Assembly: GCA_964410215.1 (NCBI GenBank)
Contig: CAYPHA010000006.1
Coordinates: 1 to 64,000 of the forward strand
Origin: CAYPHA01 sp964410215
GTDB lineage: Bacteria; Calditrichota; Calditrichia; Calditrichales; CAYPHA01
Direction: 5' to 3'
Length of the DNA: 64,000 nucleotides
In this document: positions 33,929 through 43,585 of the stretch, piece by piece
How positions within the stretch are numbered: position 1 is the first letter of the stretch
Layout of the letters: every line of letters starts with the position of its first letter
The notes under the pieces: generated by a model
The model's input: the letters and a program-made list of their open reading frames with translations, nothing else
What the model was told of the DNA's origin: nothing
The model's database searches: none
Translations under genes and position numbers: made by a program

Positions 33929-34580
33929 AGCCTGGTTAATTTTTAAAAAGGATATCCGTCAGGAATACCGCACACGCTATGCAGTCAATGCAATCTTATT
34001 GTTTTCCGTTGTTACACTTACGGCTGTTTCCTTTTCGGTTGGTGCGTTTACCGCCGGTCAGGATATTCTTGCCGCCTTGTTATGGATAATCCTCTTTTTC
34101 TCGTCCATGTCCGGTCTCTCCCATATTTTTGTCAAAGAAGAAGAAACCGGTACGGCGGACACACTGAAACTGGTCGCCGGTGGCACGGACGTATTTCTGG
34201 GGAAGTTTTATTTTAATATGATTCTGCTCGCGGTGGTCGAAATCATTACGGTCCCCCTTTTTCTGGCGGTTATGAATTTTCAGATTATGGGACCGTCCCT
34301 TTTTCTGATTACACTGGTTCTTGGCAGCATTGGCCTGGCGGCGGGGGGAACAATGGTCGCTGCTATCATTTCTAAAGCAGGGGCTAAAGGGGCCCTTTTT
34401 ACGGTACTGAGCTTCCCGATTCTGCTTCCCGTTCTCGTTGGCGGAATAAGTGCGACACGGATTGCGGCAAGGGAAAGCGGAATTTCCGGAGGCATTGCAG
34501 AAATCCAGATGCTTTTCGCTTATGCCGTCGTTGTGATTACGGCGTCGGTTTTGCTGTTTGATTTTGTGTGGAATGAATGA
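33921..34580 (+). CDS. ccmB: Haem exporter membrane protein CcmB
   Basis: 219 residues, six hydrophobic segments. Start MHKAWLIFKKDIRQEYRTRY, then FSSMSGLSHIFVKEEETGTADTLKL and AISKAGAKGALFTVLSFPILLPVLVGG, all characteristic of CcmB. It forms the permease with CcmA and CcmC. Coupled by overlap to ccmA. A 92-base gap separates it from ccmC without a visible terminator. Confidence 0.9.
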   Translation: MHKAWLIFKKDIRQEYRTRYAVNAILLFSVVTLTAVSFSVGAFTAGQDILAALLWIILFFSSMSGLSHIFVKEEETGTADTLKLVAGGTDVFLGKFYFNMILLAVVEIITVPLFLAVMNFQIMGPSLFLITLVLGSIGLAAGGTMVAAIISKAGAKGALFTVLSFPILLPVLVGGISATRIAARESGISGGIAEIQMLFAYAVVVITASVLLFDFVWNE

Positions 34581-34672
34581 GGCGGATTGTGCTTGCCCCG
34601 GCCGAATGACCCGGGACCTATTGAAATAAACGTGTTGATAAGGGGATCGTTCACAAACAGACAGGGATTATT

Positions 34673-35359
34673 ATGGACAATCAGTTATACAGGAGAGCCC
34701 GGTTTGCCGTCCAGGTTCTTCTTTATATATGGCTCGGCGCGGTAATCTACGGCGCTTTCCTTTATGCCCCGCTGGCCAGGGGGCTGGGTGAATATACACG
34801 CGTTCTGTATTTTCATGTACCAACGGCATGGGTAACGGTTATTGCCTTTTTTCTGGGCGCTGTTTTCAGCGTATTGTATCTGAAGAAACGGAATATAAAA
34901 TATGATGCGTTCGCAGAATCGGCCAGTCAGCTCGGACTGGTTTTCTGTATCCTGGCAACGGTTACCGGCTCGGTCTGGGCAAAAGTGAGCTGGGGCTCAT
35001 TCTGGAACTGGGATCCCAGGGAAACGTCTATTTTTATTCTCCTGCTGATTTATGCCGCCTATTTTGCATTGCGTTCCGCTGTAGAGCAGCCGGACCGTAA
35101 AGCGGCCTTGTCGTCGGTATATTCGATACTGGCCTTTGTAACGGTTCCCTTTTTCGTTTTTATCGTTCCGCGTATTTATGCCTCCCTTCATCCGGACCCG
35201 CTGGTGAACACGGAGGGGAAAATTAATATGGACGGCAAGATGCTGCTGGTTTTCCTTTCTTCACTATTCGGATTTACGGTACTGTTCTTCTGGATACTGA
35301 AATTGAAACTTGATATAATGATGATGCATATAAACATAAAACGATGGAGAAATAAATGA
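34673..35359 (+). CDS. ccmC: Haem-handling protein CcmC
   Basis: 228 residues, six transmembrane segments. The Trp-rich WWD motif is WGSFWNWDPRETS (about 104-116), and the flanking haem-ligand histidines include FHVPTAWV. CcmC presents haem to CcmE in the periplasm. The stop overlaps the tiny ccmD (ATGA). Confidence 0.92.
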   Translation: MDNQLYRRARFAVQVLLYIWLGAVIYGAFLYAPLARGLGEYTRVLYFHVPTAWVTVIAFFLGAVFSVLYLKKRNIKYDAFAESASQLGLVFCILATVTGSVWAKVSWGSFWNWDPRETSIFILLLIYAAYFALRSAVEQPDRKAALSSVYSILAFVTVPFFVFIVPRIYASLHPDPLVNTEGKINMDGKMLLVFLSSLFGFTVLFFWILKLKLDIMMMHINIKRWRNK

Positions 35360-35484
35360 ATCCCATTTACGTTGTATTGATTATCAACCTCATTGTATGG
35401 ACTGGGATTTTCGGATATATTGTCTATCTGAATAAAGAAGTCGTGCGGCTCAAGAAGGAAGTACAAAAAGCGACAGAAGAATGA
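35356..35484 (+). CDS. ccmD: CcmD-like small membrane protein
   Basis: 42 residues: one transmembrane helix (about 4-24) followed by a charged helix rich in Lys and Glu. GGAGA at 35346-35350 fits the ATG, which overlaps the ccmC stop. CcmD stabilises the CcmABC-CcmE assembly. Sequence conservation of CcmD is low in general; the call rests on size, topology and position between ccmC and ccmE. Confidence 0.75.
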   Translation: MNPIYVVLIINLIVWTGIFGYIVYLNKEVVRLKKEVQKATEE

Positions 35485-35553
35485 TATTTTGCAACATTTA
35501 AGGTAACCAGTCATCTAATTAATATTGTACTAAAACCAATCGGGGAGTCTATC

Positions 35554-35925
35554 GTGAGGAAAAAGTATATCATCGGGGGAGGCATTATCCTCGTTTTTAT
35601 AGTATGGGCCGGAATTTCTTTCCAGTCTGCACTTACACCTTATGTGACCATTCAGGAAGCCAAGGTAAAAGGTACCGTTGTCCAGGTTAAAGGTGAACGA
35701 CTGGACAAAGGTACATTTGATGTCCGCAATAATATGTTCTCATTCACCATCAGGGATGAAGAGGGACATTCTCTGAATGTTCTCTATGACGGACCCAAGC
35801 CGGGTAATTTTGATCAGGCAAGCCACGTGGTTTGTGTCGGAAAATTTCAGGATGGTGTGTTCCGCGCCAGCGATATTCTGGTAAAATGTCCGTCTAAATA
35901 TCAGGAAGAGGGTATGGAAGTATGA
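35554..35925 (+). CDS. ccmE: Haem chaperone CcmE, Cys-type (CxxxY) variant
   Basis: 123 residues. One N-terminal membrane anchor (5-25) and a periplasmic OB-fold (VKGTVVQVKGERLDKG, SLNVLYDGPKPGNF, VVCVGKFQDGVF). In most CcmE proteins the covalent haem ligand is His in HxxxY. Here the site reads Cys112-Pro-Ser-Lys-Tyr116, the CxxxY variant known from archaea and some bacteria that also lack CcmH. No CcmH follows ccmF in this window. The stop overlaps the ccmF start. Confidence 0.92.
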   Translation: MRKKYIIGGGIILVFIVWAGISFQSALTPYVTIQEAKVKGTVVQVKGERLDKGTFDVRNNMFSFTIRDEEGHSLNVLYDGPKPGNFDQASHVVCVGKFQDGVFRASDILVKCPSKYQEEGMEV

Positions 35926-38147
35926 TAGTAGGTATAACATCCACAGCATTGGCATTTGTAGCGACCATATTGAGTATTGTCGCTTATTATTTATATCATG
36001 TTAAAAAAGATGAACAACTGCTTACTATGGGGCGCCTCAGTTTTTATACGGCAGGCGTACTGATCGTTTTTCAGGTGGTTCTGCTTTTAACCGGCATTCT
36101 GACACACCGGTTCGAATGGTCATATGTATTCAGTTATACATCGAAAGACCTGCCCCTTTATTATCTGATCTCAACTTTTTGGGCCGGCCAGGAAGGGACC
36201 TTTCTTTTATGGGTGTTTCTCGGTAGTATTTACGGTGTTGTTATTATCAGGTCCCGTAAAGAAGACGAACCGCTGGTCATGAGTTTCATGAATCTGATAC
36301 AGGCTTTTATCCTTTTAATTCTGATCAAGAAGAACCCGTTCACCTATGTCTGGGAAATCAATCCGGCCGGTTTCCCCGCCGGTATGGTTCCGATGGACGG
36401 TAACGGTCTTAATCCGCTGCTGCAGGACCCCTGGATGACCATCCATCCGCCTGTCCTGTTTGCCGGATATTCTTCCACGATGATCCTGTTTTCGTATGCG
36501 ATGGCCGCACTGATTCGCAGAAATTATGATTCCTGGGTGGACAGGGTTTTCCCCTATGCCATATTTGTCGGACTTTCTCTGGGGGCCGGTATTATACTGG
36601 GCGGTTACTGGGCCTATACAACCCTGGGCTGGGGTGGTTACTGGGGCTGGGATCCGGTTGAGAACAGTTCGCTGATACCCTGGCTGACTTCACTGGCGCT
36701 CATTCACGGTCTGATCATTCAAAAGCGGCAGGGAGGTATGAAGCGTTCGAATCTGCTGCTTGCGCTGGTTACCTTTATTCTGGTATTGTACGGCAGTTTC
36801 CTGACACGCAGCGGTATTCTGACGGATTTTTCCGTTCATTCTTTTGGGGCAAGTGAGCTGTCGTCCTATCTGATCGCTTTTGTTCTTTTTTTCCTGGGAC
36901 TGGGCACGCTGGTCTACCTGTTTAAGATCGAAAATGTGAAAGGTGAAAAGGTCCAGACCAACCTGATGACACGGGAAAATTTCCTGTTTTTTGGTATTAT
37001 TGCGCTGCTCGGTGTGGCCGGTATGACATTCATCGGCACTTCTTCACCGTTGATCACCGGCATTTTTATGGACAAGGCTTCGAATGTGTCCATCGATTAT
37101 TATAACACCATCGCCGGACCCGCGGCCATTCTCATCGCATTTCTGCTCGCTTTGTCTCCGGTTCTTGGATGGAAGCGCGACAGCAAGGATAAAGTTAAGG
37201 ATGTGATCATCCATGTGGTAATCAGCCTTGTGCTTGGTGTCGTTATCTTTATTCTCGGCATGCGTGATGTCGTTCCGCTGATCGTGACGGTTTTTGCCCT
37301 TTTCGTGCTGCTGGTCAATGCGCAGATAACGGTTCAGATGATACGTAAAAAGAGCAGGGATTTCGGCGGATATCTTACCCATGCGGGTTTCGCGCTGATG
37401 ATTGTGGGTATGGTGACCTCCTCCGTGTATGACAGTTCCAAAAAAGTTACCCTGCCGAGAGATTCGGCAGTTGAAGTGATGGGGTATGAACTGGTTTACA
37501 AAGGAAAAATGGATTCACCTGATGGTAAGGATAATGTTGTTATTTCCGTAAACGGTTCGATCGACACGCACGCCAAGTTTTACTGGAGTGAATACAGTCA
37601 GGCCTATATGGTTGCGCCGTCGGTATTGAACAAACCGCTTCACGACCTGTATATTTCCCCGATTCAGATCATACCGGCAGGGCAGAATATGCCTGCTTCC
37701 GACGAAATCGTTCTGAAAAAAAATGAGATCATAGCCCTGGGTGATTATCAGTTGCGATTTACGGGATATGATATGAACAATCATCAGATGGGAGGCGAAA
37801 CCATGTATATCGCCGCCCAGGTTGATGTCTGGAAGGACGATGAATCGGAAAAAGAGGTCATCAGGCCGGCCATTGTGGTTCGCGGAAATGACCGTGATGT
37901 GCAGGGCGTTGCGCTTCCGGGGACCGAAAGGGAAGTGTTTATTTCCGGCATCAATGTCGAATCACAGTCCATATCTCTGGCCGTAGCAAAAGAATCCGGC
38001 AGTGAGAACCCGTATGAAGGAAAAGAACTGCTGGCCGTGGAGGTTTCCAGGAAACCACTCATCAGTGTCCTGTGGCTGGGAACCATTATTCTGATGGCCG
38101 GTTTTGTGGTCGCTTTACTGAACCGATCCAACAAGAATCAAACCTGA
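35922..38147 (+). CDS. ccmF: Cytochrome c haem lyase subunit CcmF
   Basis: 741 residues, longer than many CcmF proteins (about 650). About 15 membrane segments, WWD motif WGGYWGWDPVENSSLIPWL (about 236-254), and a large periplasmic region near the C-terminus (about 515-715) before a last membrane helix. It attaches haem from CcmE to CxxCH apocytochromes. It is coupled to ccmE by a four-base overlap. No ccmG or ccmH is present next to it, so thiol reduction must be supplied from elsewhere or be dispensable. A hairpin follows at 38171. Confidence 0.93.
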   Translation: MIVGITSTALAFVATILSIVAYYLYHVKKDEQLLTMGRLSFYTAGVLIVFQVVLLLTGILTHRFEWSYVFSYTSKDLPLYYLISTFWAGQEGTFLLWVFLGSIYGVVIIRSRKEDEPLVMSFMNLIQAFILLILIKKNPFTYVWEINPAGFPAGMVPMDGNGLNPLLQDPWMTIHPPVLFAGYSSTMILFSYAMAALIRRNYDSWVDRVFPYAIFVGLSLGAGIILGGYWAYTTLGWGGYWGWDPVENSSLIPWLTSLALIHGLIIQKRQGGMKRSNLLLALVTFILVLYGSFLTRSGILTDFSVHSFGASELSSYLIAFVLFFLGLGTLVYLFKIENVKGEKVQTNLMTRENFLFFGIIALLGVAGMTFIGTSSPLITGIFMDKASNVSIDYYNTIAGPAAILIAFLLALSPVLGWKRDSKDKVKDVIIHVVISLVLGVVIFILGMRDVVPLIVTVFALFVLLVNAQITVQMIRKKSRDFGGYLTHAGFALMIVGMVTSSVYDSSKKVTLPRDSAVEVMGYELVYKGKMDSPDGKDNVVISVNGSIDTHAKFYWSEYSQAYMVAPSVLNKPLHDLYISPIQIIPAGQNMPASDEIVLKKNEIIALGDYQLRFTGYDMNNHQMGGETMYIAAQVDVWKDDESEKEVIRPAIVVRGNDRDVQGVALPGTEREVFISGINVESQSISLAVAKESGSENPYEGKELLAVEVSRKPLISVLWLGTIILMAGFVVALLNRSNKNQT

Positions 38148-38170
38148 TTATCTCCCTCTGATGCATCTTT

Positions 38171-38196
38171 CCGGGAGGACTGAACGTACCTCCCGG
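38171..38196 (+). terminator. GC-rich hairpin after ccmF, possible terminator
   Basis: CCGGGAGG, ten-base loop, CCTCCCGG: a perfect eight-pair stem 24 bases after the ccmF stop. There is no T run, so it may be an attenuating or mRNA-stabilising 3' end rather than an intrinsic terminator. Confidence 0.5.
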
Positions 38197-38272
38197 GCCC
38201 TGAGGGGTTACTTGAAAACGTTTTTAAAATCCTTTATATTAATTGTTTACAGATTGTTAAAAATGTGGTTGG

Positions 38273-39007
38273 ATGCCTAGAATAAAGCTGGTAATTGAAT
38301 ACGACGGTTCCGCTTACAGTGGTTGGCAGTCCCAGAAAAATCAACCTACGATCCAGGATGCACTTGAAGGTGCGTTTCAAACCATCTTCCGTGAATCGAT
38401 CTCAGTGACCGGCTCAGGACGGACTGACACCGGGGTGCACGCCCGCAATCAGGTTGCACATGCCGATATCCCGGAATCGGATCTGTTCAGGCTGAAGCGT
38501 TCGTTGAATGGATTGCTTTCTGACACGATTGTAATTAAGGGTATCCGGGAGTGTAAATCCGATTTTCATGCACGATATGATGCGATTTCCCGCCGGTATC
38601 GATATTATATCTCCAGAGTTCCGACAGCTCTCAACCGGCACTATGCCTGGCAGGTTTTCTATCCGTTGAATCTGGTAGCCATGCAATATGCTGCGAAACG
38701 CCTGCAGTCAGAAAACGATTTTAAGAGTTTTTGTAAAGCCGGAAGTGAGGTAAACCATTACCGTTGCCGTATTTTTGAGAGCCGTTGGATGGTTGAGAAC
38801 GGGATGTTGGTGTATCAGATTGTTGCCAACCGCTTTTTACACGGGATGGTCCGGGCTGTTGCCGGTACGCTGGTAGAGGTGGGCAGAGGCAATGTTTCGT
38901 TTCGTGCCTTCGAACAGATGATCCGGGCAAGAGACCGGACATACGTTCCCTATTCAGCTCCTGCAAGGGGGCTTTTTCTGGAAGAGGTTGTTTATAATCA
39001 CAGTTAA
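38273..39007 (+). CDS. truA: tRNA pseudouridine synthase A
   Basis: 244 residues. Makes pseudouridine at positions 38-40 of tRNA anticodon arms. Catalytic Asp52 lies in GSGRTDTGVHARNQVAH. YDGSAYSGWQSQ near the start, then FHARYDAISRRYRYYI and NRFLHGMVRAVAGTLVEVG confirm the family. Length is standard. It stands alone after a hairpin and is followed within 22 bases by transaldolase. Confidence 0.95.
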   Translation: MPRIKLVIEYDGSAYSGWQSQKNQPTIQDALEGAFQTIFRESISVTGSGRTDTGVHARNQVAHADIPESDLFRLKRSLNGLLSDTIVIKGIRECKSDFHARYDAISRRYRYYISRVPTALNRHYAWQVFYPLNLVAMQYAAKRLQSENDFKSFCKAGSEVNHYRCRIFESRWMVENGMLVYQIVANRFLHGMVRAVAGTLVEVGRGNVSFRAFEQMIRARDRTYVPYSAPARGLFLEEVVYNHS

Positions 39008-39029
39008 CAGTACGTAAGGAGAGGACCTG

Positions 39030-39680
39030 ATGAAGTTTTTTATTGATACGGCAAACATCGAACAAATACGGGAAGCTGCCAGTATTGGGATTCTGGATGG
39101 TGTTACGACCAATCCTACGCTGATTTCCAGGGAAGAAGGTGATCCCAGGGAAATTGTTGTAGAGATTTGTAATATTGTGAACGGACCGGTTAACGCGGAG
39201 GTGGTATCTCTGGATTGGGAAGGCATGGTCAGAGAAGGCAAAGAACTGGCAGAGCTTCATGATAATATTTGTGTAAAAATACCGATGACCAAAGATGGCC
39301 TGAGGGCCGTTAAAGCGCTGTCATCGGAAGGCATTTCAACCAACGTGACACTGATTTTTTCGCCGATTCAGGCTCTGCTTGCTGCACGTGCCGGTGCCGG
39401 CTATGTCAGTCCTTTTGTTGGCCGGCTCGATGATATCGCAACAAGCGGAATGGACCTGATTGGCCAGATCGGCCAGATTTATAATAATTATGCGATAGAA
39501 ACTGAAATTATTGTAGCCAGCATCCGCCATCCCATGCATGTTGTGGAAGCCGCGTTGATGGGAGCAGACATTGCGACAATTCCTTTCAAGGTCATCGAAC
39601 AGATGATGCACCATCCACTGACCGACAAAGGGATCGATCAGTTCCTGGCCGACTGGAAAAAAGTTGAAGCACGCAAATGA
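39030..39680 (+). CDS. Transaldolase / fructose-6-phosphate aldolase family
   Basis: 216 residues, the short single-domain type (TalC/Fsa). Schiff-base Lys83 lies in NICVKIPMTKDGL. MKFFIDTANIEQI, DGVTTNPTLI and GYVSPFVGRLDDI are family hallmarks. It works in the non-oxidative pentose phosphate pathway or as an aldolase; these cannot be separated by eye. GGAGAGG precedes the ATG. It sits between truA and htrA. Confidence 0.9.
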   Translation: MKFFIDTANIEQIREAASIGILDGVTTNPTLISREEGDPREIVVEICNIVNGPVNAEVVSLDWEGMVREGKELAELHDNICVKIPMTKDGLRAVKALSSEGISTNVTLIFSPIQALLAARAGAGYVSPFVGRLDDIATSGMDLIGQIGQIYNNYAIETEIIVASIRHPMHVVEAALMGADIATIPFKVIEQMMHHPLTDKGIDQFLADWKKVEARK

Positions 39681-39702
39681 ACACTAATGGTTATGGTGTA
39701 AG

Positions 39703-40911
39703 ATGAACAAGAAACGTTCCTTTCTTTTAATCCTGTCCGGAGTGCTTATCGGTATTCTTCTGTACAACAGTGTAGAACGTCTGATAAGCGACCGTTCCGA
39801 CGGACCGGTGCCCTCACTGGTGGACAGTGCCGTGGCTCAGCCGGTCAGCATGGAATCTCAGATTAAAGAAAATATATCCGAAACGCGCCAGAATGCTATA
39901 ACCAGGGCGGTCCAGATGGCCAGCCCGGCCGTCATTTCGGTGAATGTGACAGGCATACAGGAATATATTCAGAGAAGCCCGTTTTCATCCGATCCTTTTC
40001 TGCGGGATTTTTTCCCGGAGTTATTCCGTGATCGTAAAATTCAGCGCAAAGTCGAGTCGGTTGGCTCCGGATTCCTGATATCGGAAGATGGTTACGTCCT
40101 CACAAATGAACATGTCGTGGAACATGCCAGCGAGATTGTCATCTCGATGAGTGACGGGAGCGAACATAAGGCAGAGCTCATCGGCAGTGACCACATCTCT
40201 GATATTGCCCTTTTGAAAATCGGAGGAAAGCGGTTTCCTTACATACGATTCGGAAATTCGAAAGAGCTCCTGATCGGAGAGTGGACGATCGCGCTCGGAA
40301 ATCCATTTGGCCTGTTCATCAAACGTGAACCCACCGTTACCGTCGGCGTGATAAGCGCTGTAAACCGGGATTTTGGCCTGGTTGAAGGCAGAGTCTATCA
40401 GGATATGATACAGACGGATGCATCGATTAATACCGGCAACAGCGGCGGACCGCTCTGTAACGCGGATGGTGAGGTGATCGGAATGAACACGTTTATTTTT
40501 ACAGGTGAACGTTACAGTAAAGGTTCCGTCGGAATCGGTTTTGCCGTTCCCATTAACCGTATTAACAGCATCGTACAGGAACTGAAACGTAACCAGCAGG
40601 TTGACCGGGATTTCTGGCTGGGTATGTATTATGCCAATCTGAATCGCTTTGTAGCCCGGGAACTGGGATACGATTCAACGAACGGCGTCTATGTTGCCCG
40701 GATATACCGGGGCAGCCCTGCCGAAAAGGCCGGGATCATGCTGGGTGATATCATCATCGAAATAAATGGAATTACAACAAAAAATACTTCCGACGTTGAA
40801 AACGCCGTCTTCTCATCATATCCCAAAGTGGGAGATGTAATCAGGCTGAAGGTTTGGCGCGATGATCAGTTCCGGAACCTGGAATTAACGTTGGAAAAAA
40901 GCCGGAGATAA
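39703..40911 (+). CDS. HtrA/DegP-family serine protease with one PDZ domain
   Basis: 402 residues. An N-terminal membrane anchor (7-21), a linker (about 30-70), trypsin-like protease (about 75-290) with triad His137 (LTNEHVVEHA), Asp167 (HISDIALLKI) and Ser247 (NTGNSGGPL), and one PDZ domain (about 300-395). The single PDZ and uncleaved anchor make it DegS/HtrA-like more than two-PDZ DegP. It handles periplasmic protein quality or an envelope stress signal. It ends five bases before purB. Confidence 0.92.
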   Translation: MNKKRSFLLILSGVLIGILLYNSVERLISDRSDGPVPSLVDSAVAQPVSMESQIKENISETRQNAITRAVQMASPAVISVNVTGIQEYIQRSPFSSDPFLRDFFPELFRDRKIQRKVESVGSGFLISEDGYVLTNEHVVEHASEIVISMSDGSEHKAELIGSDHISDIALLKIGGKRFPYIRFGNSKELLIGEWTIALGNPFGLFIKREPTVTVGVISAVNRDFGLVEGRVYQDMIQTDASINTGNSGGPLCNADGEVIGMNTFIFTGERYSKGSVGIGFAVPINRINSIVQELKRNQQVDRDFWLGMYYANLNRFVARELGYDSTNGVYVARIYRGSPAEKAGIMLGDIIIEINGITTKNTSDVENAVFSSYPKVGDVIRLKVWRDDQFRNLELTLEKSRR

Positions 40912-40915
40912 TACT

Positions 40916-42208
40916 GTGATTGACCGTTATTCCTTACCGGAAATGACAGAAATCTGGTCGGATGAGACCCGCTTCCGCATCTGGCTGGATATTGAAATTG
41001 CCGCCTGTGAAGCGAACAATGAGCGCGGACTGGTACCGGATGATGCCATAAAAGATATTCGTGAAAAAGCGGATTTCCGGGTAGAACGGATACTGGAGAT
41101 CGAAGAGGAAGTCAAACACGATGTTATCGCCTTCCTGACCAATGTGGCCGAATACGTCGGGCCGGCTTCCCGGTATATTCATTACGGAATGACCTCATCC
41201 GATATTCTGGATACGGCGCTTGCCGTTCAGATGGTAAAGGCCGGCAGGCTCATCGCCGGCGAGTTGGACCAGCTGATCACTATCATTGGCAAACGGGCCC
41301 GGGAACATAAGAATACGATTATGATAGGCCGTACACACGGTGTCCATGCGGAACCGATCACATTCGGACTGAAACTCGCTGTCTGGTATGCAGAATTGAA
41401 ACGGCAGTCCGCACGTCTGAATGATGCCATTGAAACAGTGCGCGTCGGACAGATATCAGGCGCCGTCGGCACTTACGATTATCTTGATCCCGGCGTGGAG
41501 GCGTATGTCTGCAGCAAACTGGGACTCGAACCGGCGCCTGTTTCCACGCAGGTTCTGCAGCGGGACCGCCATGCACATTTCCTCAGCGTTCTGGCGCTGA
41601 CAGGCGGAACACTGGAAAAAATGGCCGTGGAGATCCGTCATCTGCAGCGTACGGAAGTGCTGGAAGCGGAGGAATCGTTCTCCAAGGGGCAGAAAGGGTC
41701 CTCTGCAATGCCCCATAAGAAAAATCCGATTATATGCGAGCGCATATCAGGGATGGCCCGCCTGCTGCGCGGGAACATGCTGGCCGGTCATGAAAATATG
41801 GCCCTCTGGCATGAGCGGGATATTTCCCATTCATCGGTGGAACGTGTTATTCTTCCCGACTCTACACAGATTTTGTATTATATGCTGAAAAAATCATGCG
41901 GCCTGGTGAAAAACCTGAAGGTTTCACCCGAAAATATGATGCATAACCTGAATCGAACCAATGGACTGTTTAACTCTCAGGTTATTTTGCTTGCCCTGAC
42001 CCGGAAAGGTGTGAGCCGTGAAGATGCCTACCGGCTGGTTCAGAAAAATGCCATGCATGTATGGGAGCAGAACCAGGATTTTGCGGAAGTTTTGAAACAG
42101 GATGCGGAACTCGCACAGTACCTGAGCCGGACAGAGATTGAACAATTGTGTTCTCTCGATAGTAAACTTAAAAACGTCGATTATATATTTGAGAAAGTTG
42201 GTCTATAA
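40916..42208 (+). CDS. purB: Adenylosuccinate lyase
   Basis: 430 residues. Two steps in purine synthesis: SAICAR to AICAR, and adenylosuccinate to AMP, each with loss of fumarate. Signature SSAMPHKKNP, plus TSSDILDTALAVQM and RTHGVHAEPITFGLK. Start is GTG with CGGAGA eight bases before it. Followed after 15 bases by purC, so the two genes form a purine pair. Confidence 0.95.
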   Translation: MIDRYSLPEMTEIWSDETRFRIWLDIEIAACEANNERGLVPDDAIKDIREKADFRVERILEIEEEVKHDVIAFLTNVAEYVGPASRYIHYGMTSSDILDTALAVQMVKAGRLIAGELDQLITIIGKRAREHKNTIMIGRTHGVHAEPITFGLKLAVWYAELKRQSARLNDAIETVRVGQISGAVGTYDYLDPGVEAYVCSKLGLEPAPVSTQVLQRDRHAHFLSVLALTGGTLEKMAVEIRHLQRTEVLEAEESFSKGQKGSSAMPHKKNPIICERISGMARLLRGNMLAGHENMALWHERDISHSSVERVILPDSTQILYYMLKKSCGLVKNLKVSPENMMHNLNRTNGLFNSQVILLALTRKGVSREDAYRLVQKNAMHVWEQNQDFAEVLKQDAELAQYLSRTEIEQLCSLDSKLKNVDYIFEKVGL

Positions 42209-42223
42209 ACGGGAGGTTTTGGT

Positions 42224-42934
42224 TTGGCGGAAAAAAAGTTGCTGTACGAAGGTGAACTGAAACGCGTATTTACGACAGATAAGGAGGATCAGGTATTACA
42301 GGAGTTCAGGGATGATGCCGTTGCCCCGGCAGGTAGTAAAAAAGGCAAAGTTAAGAACAGGGGGATGATGAATAATGCCATTTCCGCCGCTCTCTTTGAA
42401 TACCTGGAAGGTTTTAATATTCCCACGCATTTTGTTGAAAAAGTGGGAGACCGGGAAATGCTGGTACGTAAGATGGATCCCATTCCTGTTGAGGTTGTCG
42501 TAAGAAATGTTGCCGCCGGTCCGTTTTGTGAACGTTATGATCTTGAAGAAGGAAAAGAATTGAAGTATCCCATGGTTGATTATTTTCTGAAGGATGCATC
42601 GCTTCATGATCCGCTCATCTCCGAGTCCTATGCCTACGCACTGGAGTATGCCACGCCGGAAGAAATACGTCATGTTTCCCGTCTGGCATTCAAGATAAAT
42701 GCCGTATTGAAAGACTATTTTGAGAGACGGCATATATGTCTGGTTGATTTCAAACTGGAATTTGGACGGATGCAGAATCAGGTCTTCCTGGCTGAAGAAA
42801 TTCTTCCGGAAAGCGCTTCCTTATGGGATACGCAAAACGGCATGGAAAAGGTCAACAAAGAACGGTTTCGTACCGACATTAATCGTCCGGAAGAAACGTA
42901 TAAAGAACTTTATAACAGAATCCTTGGTGGGTGA
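42224..42934 (+). CDS. purC: SAICAR synthetase
   Basis: 236 residues. Joins aspartate to CAIR. YEGELKRVF near the start, RNVAAGPFCERY, and LVDFKLEFGR match PurC. The start is a TTG at 42224 with a strong GGGAGG seven bases upstream. Gene order purB-purC makes metabolic sense because PurB acts on its product. It ends three bases before psd. Confidence 0.95.
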   Translation: MAEKKLLYEGELKRVFTTDKEDQVLQEFRDDAVAPAGSKKGKVKNRGMMNNAISAALFEYLEGFNIPTHFVEKVGDREMLVRKMDPIPVEVVVRNVAAGPFCERYDLEEGKELKYPMVDYFLKDASLHDPLISESYAYALEYATPEEIRHVSRLAFKINAVLKDYFERRHICLVDFKLEFGRMQNQVFLAEEILPESASLWDTQNGMEKVNKERFRTDINRPEETYKELYNRILGG

Positions 42935-42937
42935 GAA

Positions 42938-43585
42938 ATGATTACCAGAGATGGATATGCAATTATTATGGTTACGGGCATTATTTTGCTGGCGCTGATT
43001 GTTTCGGCTGTTTTTTCCGGAACCTTTTGGCTGTGGGTGACGGCCGGGCTGGCTGGCATCATTTTCCTGTTTCATTTTTTCTTTTTCAGGGATCCGGAAA
43101 GGGATATACCTGCGGGCGAACGGCTTATTCTTTCCCCCGCGGATGGTAAAGTCGTTGCTGTCGAGCAGGTGGAAGAAAATGCGTACCTGAAAGATAAATC
43201 CTGGAAGGTCAGCATCTTCTTATCCGTATTCAACGTGCATGTCAACCGTATGCCGGTTACTGGTGTCCTGGAATCGCTCAGCTATAAAAAAGGGCAATTT
43301 CTGGCGGCCTTTAATCACAGGGCATCGGAATTGAATGAACAATCGATCCTCGGTGTACGTTCGGAATTCGGTCTGGTCCTTTTTAAACAGATTGCCGGTG
43401 TGATTGCACGGCGTATCGTATATCATTGTAAAGAAGGTGATCGTGTTACGGCAGGTCAACGGTTCGGAATGATCCGCTACGGATCAAGGGTGGACGTGTT
43501 TTTTTCATTGTCCGGGAGTGTAAAGGTTACTGTCGGCGATAGGGTTAAAGGCGGGATTTCTGTGTTGGGAGAGTTTAAGGCGTGA
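42938..43585 (+). CDS. psd: Phosphatidylserine decarboxylase (short, archaetidylserine-type)
   Basis: 215 residues, the short Psd class. Forms phosphatidylethanolamine. Two N-terminal hydrophobic stretches (8-45), then RDPERDIP, LSPADGKVV, FNVHVNRMPVTG and the self-cleavage site Gly-Ser in RYGSRVDVFF, where Ser becomes the pyruvoyl group. The four-base overlap with pssA fits the shared pathway. Confidence 0.93.
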   Translation: MITRDGYAIIMVTGIILLALIVSAVFSGTFWLWVTAGLAGIIFLFHFFFFRDPERDIPAGERLILSPADGKVVAVEQVEENAYLKDKSWKVSIFLSVFNVHVNRMPVTGVLESLSYKKGQFLAAFNHRASELNEQSILGVRSEFGLVLFKQIAGVIARRIVYHCKEGDRVTAGQRFGMIRYGSRVDVFFSLSGSVKVTVGDRVKGGISVLGEFKA

